DNA of 64,000 nt from Mycolicibacterium neoaurum ATCC 25795 (GTDB taxonomy: Bacteria; Actinomycetota; Actinomycetes; Mycobacteriales; Mycobacteriaceae). The position numbers and the translations under genes were made by a program. Shown one piece after another: positions 57,772 to 64,000 of the stretch. Location of the stretch: positions 186,001 through 250,000 of the forward strand of contig NZ_JMDW01000010.1 in assembly GCF_000691525.1 (NCBI RefSeq), in the 5' to 3' direction. Within the stretch, counting starts at the first letter, position 1; each line of letters starts with the position of its first letter. Under the pieces are notes generated by a model, which did no database searches, was not told the origin of the DNA, and saw only the letters and a program-made list of their open reading frames with translations.

Positions 57772-58605
57772 TCATCCGGCGCCGGCAACCAGCGCGGCCA
57801 GCCGTTCGGCCGCCCCGCTGTCGGGCACCGGCAGGTACGCCACGATCTGGATGTTCGGCACATCCACCGGCGCCAACTGATGGTGTTCCAGGCGCATCTC
57901 CCCGATCCCGGCGCGAAAGAAACGCCGCTCCCGCGAGGTGAACCGCTGCACGCTGCGCCGGCGCCACTGCGACTCGAAATGCCCGCTGGCCGCGCGAAGC
58001 CTGTCGACCAAGGTCGAGTAGGCAGGTTCGCCGGCCCGCGATCCCGCCTCTGCCCGGAACTCGGCCAGGAAGCGGCTGCTGTCGTTTTCCCAGTCCGGCA
58101 ACAACTCCCGGATCGCGGGGTCCATGAACATCAGCCAGAGCAGGTTACGGTCGGCCTCGGCGGTCACCGCGATGTTCGGATACAGCGCGGCATAGGCGCT
58201 GTTCCACGCGGTGATATCCCAGAACGGCCCGATCGCGAACGCCGGGTACCCGCCCAGTGCGTCCAGGAAGCGCTGGACGTGCGCGGGCGTCTCCACGTCC
58301 GCCGGAACCGGGTCCGGGGCATGGCCGCCGAGGCTGCGCACGTAGTCACGTTCGGCCTGGGTCAGCCGCAGCGCCGCGCTGATGGCGTCGAGAACCTGGC
58401 GCGAGGGGTTGATCTCGCGGCCCTGCTCCAGCCAGGTGTACCAGGTGACGCTCACCCCTGCCGCCATCGCGACCTCCTCACGCCGCAGGCCGCTGGTCCG
58501 CGTCCGTGGCATCGGCGCATAGCCCAGGTCGGCGCGGGCGGCGGCCTCCCGGCGAGCCCGCAGGAACTCCCCCAACGCCCGGCGCTGCCTGCTGCGTGTG
58601 TTCAT
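57772..58605 (-). CDS. XRE-family regulator with MmyB-like ligand-binding domain
   Basis: A 277-aa regulator. The N-terminal HTH covers about residues 5-85 (LGEFLRARREAA, GLRREEVAMAAGVSVTWYTWLEQGREINPSRQVLDAI). The C-terminal domain is the MmyB PAS-like ligand-binding module (GGYPAFAIGPFWDITAWNSAYAALYP, NLLWLMFMDPAIRELLPDWE). Such proteins sense fatty acids or other hydrophobic ligands and often control a divergent gene; here that is ilvD. An imperfect dyad TAGTGCCAGTACTA at 58619-58632, 14 bp from its start, is a candidate operator. Confidence 0.9.
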   Translation of the reverse strand: MNTRSRQRRALGEFLRARREAAARADLGYAPMPRTRTSGLRREEVAMAAGVSVTWYTWLEQGREINPSRQVLDAISAALRLTQAERDYVRSLGGHAPDPVPADVETPAHVQRFLDALGGYPAFAIGPFWDITAWNSAYAALYPNIAVTAEADRNLLWLMFMDPAIRELLPDWENDSSRFLAEFRAEAGSRAGEPAYSTLVDRLRAASGHFESQWRRRSVQRFTSRERRFFRAGIGEMRLEHHQLAPVDVPNIQIVAYLPVPDSGAAERLAALVAGAG

Positions 58606-58618
58606 CCTGCGATGGTAG

Positions 58619-58632
58619 TAGTGCCAGTACTA
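58619..58632. promoter_or_regulatory. imperfect dyad in the XRE-ilvD gap
   Basis: TAGTGCCAGTACTA pairs at five of seven positions (one of the others is G-T) and lies between the divergent XRE start (58605) and ilvD start (58684). It is a candidate binding site for the XRE regulator. Confidence 0.4.
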
Positions 58633-58642
58633 GCATGAAGAC

Positions 58643-58660
58643 CGTCTACCCACGTAGACG
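58643..58660. other. 7-bp inverted repeat upstream of ilvD
   Basis: CGTCTAC-CCAC-GTAGACG is perfect and lies 23 bp before the ilvD ATG. It could be a second operator or a leader hairpin. Confidence 0.4.
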
Positions 58661-58683
58661 CCCTTGCTGCCACGCTGTGTGTT

Positions 58684-60528
58684 ATGGCAGAACTGCGGTC
58701 CCGCACGGTCACCCACGGTCGCAACATGGCCGGCGCACGCTCGCTGCTGCGGGCCGCCGGCGTCGCCGGTGCCGATATCGGCAAGCCCATCGTGGCGGTG
58801 GCCAACAGCTTCACCGAGTTCGTGCCGGGGCACACGCACCTGCAGCCCGTCGGCCGCATCGTCTCCGAGGCCATCTCGGCCGCCGGCGGGGTGCCGCGCG
58901 AGTTCAACACCATCGCCGTCGACGACGGCATCGCGATGGGCCACGGCGGAATGCTGTACTCGCTGCCGTCCCGCGAGCTCATCGCCGACTCGGTGGAGTA
59001 CATGGTCAACGCGCACTGCGCGGATGCATTGGTGTGTATCTCGAACTGCGACAAGATCACTCCCGGCATGCTGATGGCCGCACTGCGCCTGAACATTCCG
59101 ACCGTCTTCGTCTCCGGCGGTCCGATGGAGGGTGGCACCGCCGTCCTCGTCGACGGCACGGTCAAGACCCGGCTCAATCTGGTGTCGGCCATCGCCGATG
59201 CGGTGAACACCGATGTATCCGATGCCGACATCACGCGGATCGAGGAAGCCGCCTGCCCGACCTGCGGCTCATGCTCGGGCATGTTCACCGCCAACTCGAT
59301 GAACTGCCTCACCGAGGCACTCGGGCTGGCCCTGCCCGGCAACGGTTCGGTGTTGGCCACCCACACCGCGCGGCGCGCCCTCTACGAAAAGGCGGGCAGC
59401 ACGGTGATGGACATCGTGCGGGCCTACTACGACGGTGATGACGCCTCGGTCCTGCCCCGCAACATCGCCACGCGCGACGCATTCGACAACGCCATGGCAC
59501 TCGATATCGCGATGGGCGGGTCGACCAACACCGTGCTGCACCTGCTGGCCGCCGCCCGGGAGGCCGAGCTGGATTACACCCTGGAAGACATCGAGAAGCG
59601 CAGCCGGCTGATCCCGTGCCTGTGCAAGGTCGCCCCCAATGGTCACTATCTGATGGAGGATGTACACCGCGCCGGTGGCATCCCGGCCATCCTGGGTGAG
59701 CTGTGGCGTGGCGGTCATCTGCACGAGACGGTGCACACCGTGCATGCCGGCTCGTTGGCGGAGTGGCTGCGGGCCTGGGATATTCGCGGCGGGTCACCGA
59801 CCGATGAGGCCGTCGAGTTGTTCCACGCGGCACCGGGATGTGTGCGCTCGGCGACCGCGTTCTCGCAGTCCGAGCGTTGGGACAGCCTGGACACCGACGC
59901 CGAGAACGGCTGCATCCGCGATGTGGCCCACGCCTATTCCGCCGACGGCGGGCTGGCGGTGTTGCGCGGCAACCTGTCGGTGGACGGTTGCATCGTCAAG
60001 ACCGCCGGCGTCGACGAGTCCATCTGGACGTTCTCCGGTCCGGCCGTGGTGCTGGAATCGCAGGAGGACGCGGTGGACGCCATCCTGTCCGGCCGGGTGC
60101 AGCCCGGCGATGTGGTGGTGATCCGTTACGAGGGACCGAGGGGCGGGCCGGGCATGCAGGAAATGCTCTATCCGACTGCCTATTTGAAGGGCCGTGGGCT
60201 GGGCACGCAATGCGCGCTGGTGACCGACGGTCGGTTCTCCGGCGGTACGTCGGGTCTGTCCATCGGCCACGTCTCCCCCGAGGCGGCCGCCGGTGGCACC
60301 ATCGCGCTGGTGGCCGAAGGTGACCTGATCACCATCGACATCCCGCGCCGCAGCATCGAGGTCGATGTGCCGCTCGAAGAACTGGAGCGCCGACGCGCGG
60401 CATTGGAGGCAGCCGGCGGATACCGGCCCACGGATCGGCGGCGCACGGTGTCGGCGGCATTGCGTGCGTACGCCGCGTTGGCGCTCTCGGCAGACAAGGG
60501 TGCGGCCCGAGACATCGATGCGGTGTAA
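58684..60528 (+). CDS. ilvD: dihydroxy-acid dehydratase, E. coli type
   Basis: IlvD (614 aa) dehydrates dihydroxy-acids in branched-chain amino-acid synthesis. [34 protein letters not shown] (Cys122, Asp123 and Lys125) and [18 protein letters not shown] (Cys191, 194 and 197) hold the Fe-S and Mg sites. [14 protein letters not shown] and [23 protein letters not shown] are further family marks. The usual first cluster cysteine of the Rv0189c-type enzyme (TPCN) is replaced by FVPGHTHL, as in the longer E. coli-type enzyme. A second, Rv0189c-type copy is expected elsewhere in the genome. It is divergent from the XRE regulator. Confidence 0.93.
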   Translation: MAELRSRTVTHGRNMAGARSLLRAAGVAGADIGKPIVAVANSFTEFVPGHTHLQPVGRIVSEAISAAGGVPREFNTIAVDDGIAMGHGGMLYSLPSRELIADSVEYMVNAHCADALVCISNCDKITPGMLMAALRLNIPTVFVSGGPMEGGTAVLVDGTVKTRLNLVSAIADAVNTDVSDADITRIEEAACPTCGSCSGMFTANSMNCLTEALGLALPGNGSVLATHTARRALYEKAGSTVMDIVRAYYDGDDASVLPRNIATRDAFDNAMALDIAMGGSTNTVLHLLAAAREAELDYTLEDIEKRSRLIPCLCKVAPNGHYLMEDVHRAGGIPAILGELWRGGHLHETVHTVHAGSLAEWLRAWDIRGGSPTDEAVELFHAAPGCVRSATAFSQSERWDSLDTDAENGCIRDVAHAYSADGGLAVLRGNLSVDGCIVKTAGVDESIWTFSGPAVVLESQEDAVDAILSGRVQPGDVVVIRYEGPRGGPGMQEMLYPTAYLKGRGLGTQCALVTDGRFSGGTSGLSIGHVSPEAAAGGTIALVAEGDLITIDIPRRSIEVDVPLEELERRRAALEAAGGYRPTDRRRTVSAALRAYAALALSADKGAARDIDAV

Positions 60529-60544
60529 CTCACCCTGCTAGCCT

Positions 60545-60710
60545 GTGCGGGCCAGTCACCTCCGCAGGGAGTAGGGAACCCGGTGTGAATCCGGGACTGA
60601 CGCGCAGCGGTGAGGGGATGACGAGGCGGGCCACGTGCCACTGGGAGCGCATGCTCCCGGGAAGGCGGCCCGCCGAGGACGACCCCCGAGTCCGAATACC
60701 TGCTGGCATC
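60545..60710 (+). ncRNA. cobalamin riboswitch
   Basis: The stretch has the conserved order of the adenosylcobalamin aptamer: GGGAACCCGGTGTGAATCCGGGACTG (P3/P4 region, 60575-60600), CGCAGCGGTGAGGGGATGACGA, the GCCACTGGG box at 60637-60645, GGGAAGG after a GGGAGC/GCTCCC stem, and GAGTCCGAATACCTGC near 60688-60703. GCCAG at 60551 and CTGGC at 60703 can close P1. A perfect hairpin CCGCGAC-GGTGT-GTCGCGG (60710-60728) and an ATCAG/CTGAT stem next to the ribosome-binding site may form the expression platform. It controls the methyltransferase and substrate-binding protein that follow. Confidence 0.92.
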
Positions 60711-60766
60711 CGCGACGGTGTGTCGCGGCTTGTCACCGGGTCTCGCTGATCAGGCCCCTGATGCCG

Positions 60767-60771
60767 AAGGA
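60767..60771 (+). promoter_or_regulatory. Shine-Dalgarno of the riboswitch-controlled methyltransferase
   Basis: AAGGA 7 nt before ATG 60779 decides this start over the upstream ATG at 60761, and lies just after the small ATCAG/CTGAT hairpin (60749-60762) that could control access to it. Confidence 0.55.
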
Positions 60772-60778
60772 ATCCCTC

Positions 60779-61561
60779 ATGTCCGCATCTCTGCAAGGCG
60801 ATCTCGCCGATCCCGACGCCCTCGTACGGGCGTGGGACGAACAACAATCGGCCTATATCGCGGGCCGTGAATCCCGCTTTCGCGCCATCACCGACATCAT
60901 CGGACTGGCCTGCGGCGACGAGCCCGTGGTCGTCGATCTTGCCTGCGGGCCGGGATCGTTGAGCGCCCGCATCCTCGACGCACTTCCCGGTGCCCGGGTG
61001 ATCGCCCTCGATTTCGACCCGCTGCTGCTCGACCTGGCCGGCCGAACGCTCGGCGCCCACCACCGGTTCGGTGTGGTCGAGGCCGACCTTGCCGAGGACA
61101 CGTGGCCGGATGCGGTAGCAGCCGCCACGGCAGGGACGCCGATATCGGCCTTCGTCTCCACCACCGCGCTGCACTGGCTGACCCCGCAGACCTTGTTGGG
61201 CGTGTACACCGCTGCGGCAGAGATGCTGTCCGACAACGGCCTCCTGCTCAATGGCGACCATTTCCGATTCGACGGGCGGCAGCCGACCCTGCGCAGACTG
61301 TCCGCCGCACACGACGCCGCCACCCAGTCGCGGGCATACGCCGCGGGATCGCCCACCTGGGATCAGTGGTGGGCCGCGGCGACGGCCCGCGACGGCGTCG
61401 CGGACCTTGCGGCGCTGCGTGATCAGCGGTTCACGCATCGAAACCCGCCGCCCACCACCGCGGTGGACTTCCATCTCGCCGCATTGGCACAGGCCGGCTT
61501 TTCCGAGGTGGGCACGGTCTGGCAACTGCTCGACGACTACGTGGTCATGGGGGTCAAGTGA
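60779..61561 (+). CDS. class I SAM-dependent methyltransferase in B12-riboswitch operon
   Basis: A 260-aa Rossmann methyltransferase. VVVDLACGPGSLSARILDALPG is motif I, VIALDFDPLLLDLAG is motif II, and VSTTALHWLT follows as in trans-aconitate methyltransferase-like enzymes. Its substrate is unknown. It is the first gene after the cobalamin riboswitch, and its stop overlaps the next start (TGATG). I would guess it modifies a corrinoid or a related metabolite because of this control, but no sequence feature proves it. Confidence 0.88.
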   Translation: MSASLQGDLADPDALVRAWDEQQSAYIAGRESRFRAITDIIGLACGDEPVVVDLACGPGSLSARILDALPGARVIALDFDPLLLDLAGRTLGAHHRFGVVEADLAEDTWPDAVAAATAGTPISAFVSTTALHWLTPQTLLGVYTAAAEMLSDNGLLLNGDHFRFDGRQPTLRRLSAAHDAATQSRAYAAGSPTWDQWWAAATARDGVADLAALRDQRFTHRNPPPTTAVDFHLAALAQAGFSEVGTVWQLLDDYVVMGVK

Positions 61562-62568
61562 TGCCGTGGCAGCGTGTCATCGGCGCTCTGGGCGCGGTGT
61601 CGATGTTGGTCGCAGGATGTGGCACCCGGACTCCCGACCCGGTCGGCACCTCGGCGACACCGCCCGCCGGCGCGGGATTCCCGGTCGCACTGCAGAACTG
61701 CGGTATCGACGTCGAGATGGCCGCCGCGCCGGCACGCGCCATCTCGGTCAATCAACCCGCGACCGAGCTGATGCTCACTCTGGGCTTGGCCGATCGGATG
61801 GTCGGCACCGCATCGTGGAACGAACCGGTGCCTGCGCACCTGGTGGAGGCCAATGCGAAGGTTCCCGAACTGGCGGCCGATTTCCCGTCGCTGGAAACCG
61901 TTCTGGACACCGAACCCGACTTCGTCTATGCCACGTTCGCCTACACGTTCTCCGACCAGGGCATTGCGTCACGCGAGCGTTTCGCCGAGTTGGGCATTCC
62001 CACCTACCTGTCATCGAGCGAGTGCAGCGGGCAGCAGGCAGATCAGCACCGCGCCTTGACGTTCGAGGACATCTATACCGAAATCGGGGATATAGCGCGG
62101 ATATTCGGGGTCGACGACGAAGCGGCCCGACTCACCAGGTCCCTGAAGGATCGAGTACGGTCCGCGACCGCCGGCCTGAGCACCTCCGACACCAGCCTGA
62201 TGTACTGGTACTCGGCCACCCGGGCGCCCTATATCGCCGGGTGCTGCGGCGCCCCGGGGATGATCACCGATGCCGTTGGCGCACGTAACGCGTTCGCCGA
62301 CAGCCGCCAGCTCTGGCCGGAAACCTCGTGGGAGGCGATTCTGGACCGTGATCCCGACGTGCTGGTGCTCGCGGATCTGACCCGCGGTGACGACGGTGAT
62401 ACTGCGGCCGCCAAGATCGCGTTCCTGGAGAGCGATCCGTTGGCCCGCCAGCTCACCGCCGTCCGCGAACAGCGTTATGTCGTGGTGCCCGGTACTGCCT
62501 TGGACCCGTCACTGCGCAATGTCGACGCCGTCGAGATGATCGCCGGCGCCCTGCGTCAGGACAGCTGA
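61561..62568 (+). CDS. ABC transporter substrate-binding lipoprotein, probable corrinoid binder
   Basis: A 335-aa TroA/BtuF-type binding protein. The lipobox is VAGC (Cys about residue 20), and the two-lobed domain has PARAISVNQPATELMLTLGLADRMVG, PDFVYATFAYTF, DIARIFGVDDEAARL, and IAGCCGAPGMITDAVGARNAF. It is like FecB/BtuF, and the cobalamin riboswitch upstream suggests the ligand is B12 or a corrinoid. No permease or ATPase gene follows; the next gene is convergent, so the transporter partners must be elsewhere. GTG 61558 is an alternative start. Confidence 0.88.
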   Translation: MPWQRVIGALGAVSMLVAGCGTRTPDPVGTSATPPAGAGFPVALQNCGIDVEMAAAPARAISVNQPATELMLTLGLADRMVGTASWNEPVPAHLVEANAKVPELAADFPSLETVLDTEPDFVYATFAYTFSDQGIASRERFAELGIPTYLSSSECSGQQADQHRALTFEDIYTEIGDIARIFGVDDEAARLTRSLKDRVRSATAGLSTSDTSLMYWYSATRAPYIAGCCGAPGMITDAVGARNAFADSRQLWPETSWEAILDRDPDVLVLADLTRGDDGDTAAAKIAFLESDPLARQLTAVREQRYVVVPGTALDPSLRNVDAVEMIAGALRQDS

Positions 62569-62580
62569 CCGGGCGTCAGC
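62564..62580. terminator. bidirectional hairpin over two convergent stop codons
   Basis: GCTGAC-CGGGC-GTCAGC is a perfect 6-bp stem that contains the stop of the lipoprotein gene (62566-62568) and the stop of the small gene on the other strand (62576-62578). It may end transcripts from both sides. Confidence 0.4.
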
Positions 62581-62785
62581 CTGCCAGTTCCACATCGCCG
62601 CGGTGCACATGCACGCAGGCCCGCTTGGGCCCCCACACCGTGGGCACTGTGAAGCAGACCACCTTGGGCTTCCCGAAGACCGTGGTCTCGGCCACCGTGC
62701 CGACGGCACCTTCCGGCACCGTCTGAACATCCATCTCGTCGATCTCGCGGCTGGCGGTCACAAAGTCACCGGTCTGCCAACTCAT
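62576..62785 (-). CDS. small hypothetical protein (69 aa)
   Basis: MSWQTGDFVTASREIDEMDVQT, then VPEGAVGTVAETTVFGKPKVVCFTV and GPKRACVHVHRGDVELAG. The pattern of short beta strands with a GDFV start and a VPEGAVGTV turn looks like an SH3-type barrel, as in proteins that bind a partner enzyme. An AGGAG precedes ATG 62785. It lies 80 bp downstream of the flavin reductase gene in the same direction, so it is probably cotranscribed. I do not recognise a named family. Confidence 0.72.
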   Translation of the reverse strand: MSWQTGDFVTASREIDEMDVQTVPEGAVGTVAETTVFGKPKVVCFTVPTVWGPKRACVHVHRGDVELAG

Positions 62786-62865
62786 GTTGCGTGTCTCCTG
62801 ATCCAAGTTCTGGTTCGTACGCCAGATGCAACGCCGGTGAGTGGATTTTTATTCACGGTGATCGA

Positions 62866-64000
62866 TCAATACACGTCTCGCACGTATCGCTTGGTGGCGA
62901 CGAGCTCCTTCTTGTAGTCGTTGGCGGCTTCGGCGGACAGCGATCCGTGCTTGCGGATGATCGCCAGCAGCGCCGCGTCGACATCGGCGGCCATCCGGGT
63001 CGCATCACCACAGACGTAGAAATGCGCACCGTCCTGTAGCCAGCGCCACAGGTCGGCACCGCGTTCGGTCATCTTGTGCTGCACATAAACCCGCCGTGAC
63101 TGATCGCGCGAGAAGGCGAGGTCCAGCCGGCTGAGGAAACCGTCGTCGACCATGGCCTGCACCTCCTCGCGGTAGTAGAAGTTCTGGTCGCGGTGCTGGT
63201 CACCGAAGAACAACCAGTTGCGGCCGCGGTGGCCCAGGGCGCGACGTTCCTGCAGGAACGCCCGGAACGGTGCGATCCCGGTACCCGGGCCGACCATGAT
63301 CATCGGTGTGGCCGAGTCCTCGGGCGGGCGGAAGTTGGGCGAGCGTTGCACGAACACCGGGGCGGCCTGCGCCCGATCGGCCAGGAATGTGGACGCGACG
63401 CCGCCGCGCGCGCTGCCCCGCGTAGTGCGGTAACGCAGCACCGAGACCGTCAGCTGCACCTCGTGTGGGCTCACCAACGGACTCGACGAGATGGAGTATT
63501 GCCGCGGTGTCAGCCGGACGAGCGCATCCAGCCATTCGGCGGGGTCGGCCCGGACGGCGAACTCCTCGACGATGTCCAACCCGTTGCGGTCGGCCAGCCA
63601 GCTGTCGAGTTTTGCACCGGACCGTCGCAACACCTTCGCCTGCGGGCACCGCTCGGTGACGAACCCGAGCAGGTTCGGGGTCACCTTGCACAGGTCATAG
63701 GAATGCGTCAGGGCGGTGCGCAGATCGACCTCGGCGCCGTCGACCTCGACGATCTCGTCTCCGGACAGCGCCGTGGCCGACAGCCAGGCCCGCACCGAGT
63801 CGGCAGCGTTGCCGACGAACACCCCTAGGGAATCCCCGGCGGCATAGCTCACGCCGTGTTCGGCGACGTGTTCGGTGATGTCGAACCCGATCTGGCGCAC
63901 CTCCTTGGCGGCCGCCACCGGGGTCAGGCGAATATTGCGGCCCACCGCGGCCACCAGTGGATTGCCGCGGGTCAGCGGTGGCGCGGGTGTGGTTGTTCGC
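62866..64000 (-). CDS. NADPH-dependent flavin reductase domain of a larger oxidoreductase (5' end outside window)
   Basis: The visible part (about 378 aa) is the C-terminal CysJ/P450-reductase-like module: a connecting domain, FAD motif RQYSISSSP, GGVASTFLAD, NADPH motifs GPGTGIAPFRAFLQERR and FFGDQHRDQNFYY, and a C-terminal aromatic in YVRDVY. The frame stays open to base 64000 through a Pro/Thr-rich linker (TPAPPLTRGNPLVAA), so the gene continues upstream. In mycobacteria this module is often fused to a molybdopterin nitrate reductase or a flavodoxin domain; which one applies cannot be seen here. A sulfite reductase flavoprotein is the alternative. Confidence 0.85.
   Translation of the reverse strand, partial: RTTTPAPPLTRGNPLVAAVGRNIRLTPVAAAKEVRQIGFDITEHVAEHGVSYAAGDSLGVFVGNAADSVRAWLSATALSGDEIVEVDGAEVDLRTALTHSYDLCKVTPNLLGFVTERCPQAKVLRRSGAKLDSWLADRNGLDIVEEFAVRADPAEWLDALVRLTPRQYSISSSPLVSPHEVQLTVSVLRYRTTRGSARGGVASTFLADRAQAAPVFVQRSPNFRPPEDSATPMIMVGPGTGIAPFRAFLQERRALGHRGRNWLFFGDQHRDQNFYYREEVQAMVDDGFLSRLDLAFSRDQSRRVYVQHKMTERGADLWRWLQDGAHFYVCGDATRMAADVDAALLAIIRKHGSLSAEAANDYKKELVATKRYVRDVY

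Overview
The window looks like the chromosome of a fast-growing environmental mycobacterium (Mycolicibacterium-like). It is GC-rich, uses many GTG starts and ATGA/GTGA stop-start overlaps, and carries mycobacterial markers: mycothiol synthesis (mshC), the Pup-proteasome system, mycobacterial lipoproteins (lppK, lppL) and Mtb12-type antigens. Most of the gene order follows M. tuberculosis Rv2070c-Rv2141c, without its PE/PPE insertions and with several added blocks. No insertion sequence, phage gene or CRISPR array was seen.

Layout. 1-3249: end of a cobalamin (B12) operon (cobL-cobM-cobK), a coupled SDR gene, and a divergent F420-type split-barrel protein (Rv2074 family). 3265-10302: pepE, a 5'-3' exonuclease-like gene, a DUF4333 membrane protein, helY, tatC and tatA. 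10333-17264: pafC, pafB, pafA, then prcA, prcB, pup and dop, all on the minus strand. 17308-27255: a roughly 10-kb block between dop and mpa that holds ectABCD (ectoine and 5-hydroxyectoine synthesis), a two-component pair, an orphan membrane protein, a DUF732 secreted protein, an EamA exporter with a divergent LysR regulator, and a conserved hypothetical. 27277-37482: mpa, Mtb12-like and lppK genes, trmI, a RecB-like nuclease, a thioesterase, an ArsR/SRPBCC/flavodoxin operon behind a strong palindrome, a flavoprotein disulfide reductase, hisG and hisE. 37554-46728: sugar porter, secreted beta-lactamase-fold hydrolase, HAD phosphatase, NmrA-like protein, B12-dependent metH and a PAC2 protein. 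46803-57513: SDR, mshC, cysQ, an SCO1664/DUF3090/phosphomutase trio, uppP, lppL, pyrD, a PEBP protein and an M20 peptidase. 57640-64000: tRNA-Leu(GAG), after which synteny with M. tuberculosis stops: an MmyB-type XRE regulator, an E. coli-type ilvD, a cobalamin riboswitch controlling a methyltransferase and a substrate-binding lipoprotein, and the truncated end of a large flavin reductase gene.

How the genes work together. Three parts touch B12: synthesis (cob), use (metH) and riboswitch-controlled probable uptake (60545-62568). The proteasome genes make a complete pathway: Pup, its deamidase (Dop), ligase (PafA), core (PrcBA), ATPase (Mpa), the PafBC DNA-damage activator beside them, and a PAC2-fold protein further along. 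The ectoine operon reads straight into dop with only 43 bp between, so osmotic stress and protein turnover may be linked by read-through. The most unusual points are this insertion, the four-copy 10-residue repeat at the C-terminus of PrcA, the riboswitch operon with no permease or ATPase beside it, and the 26-bp near-perfect palindrome in front of the ArsR operon.
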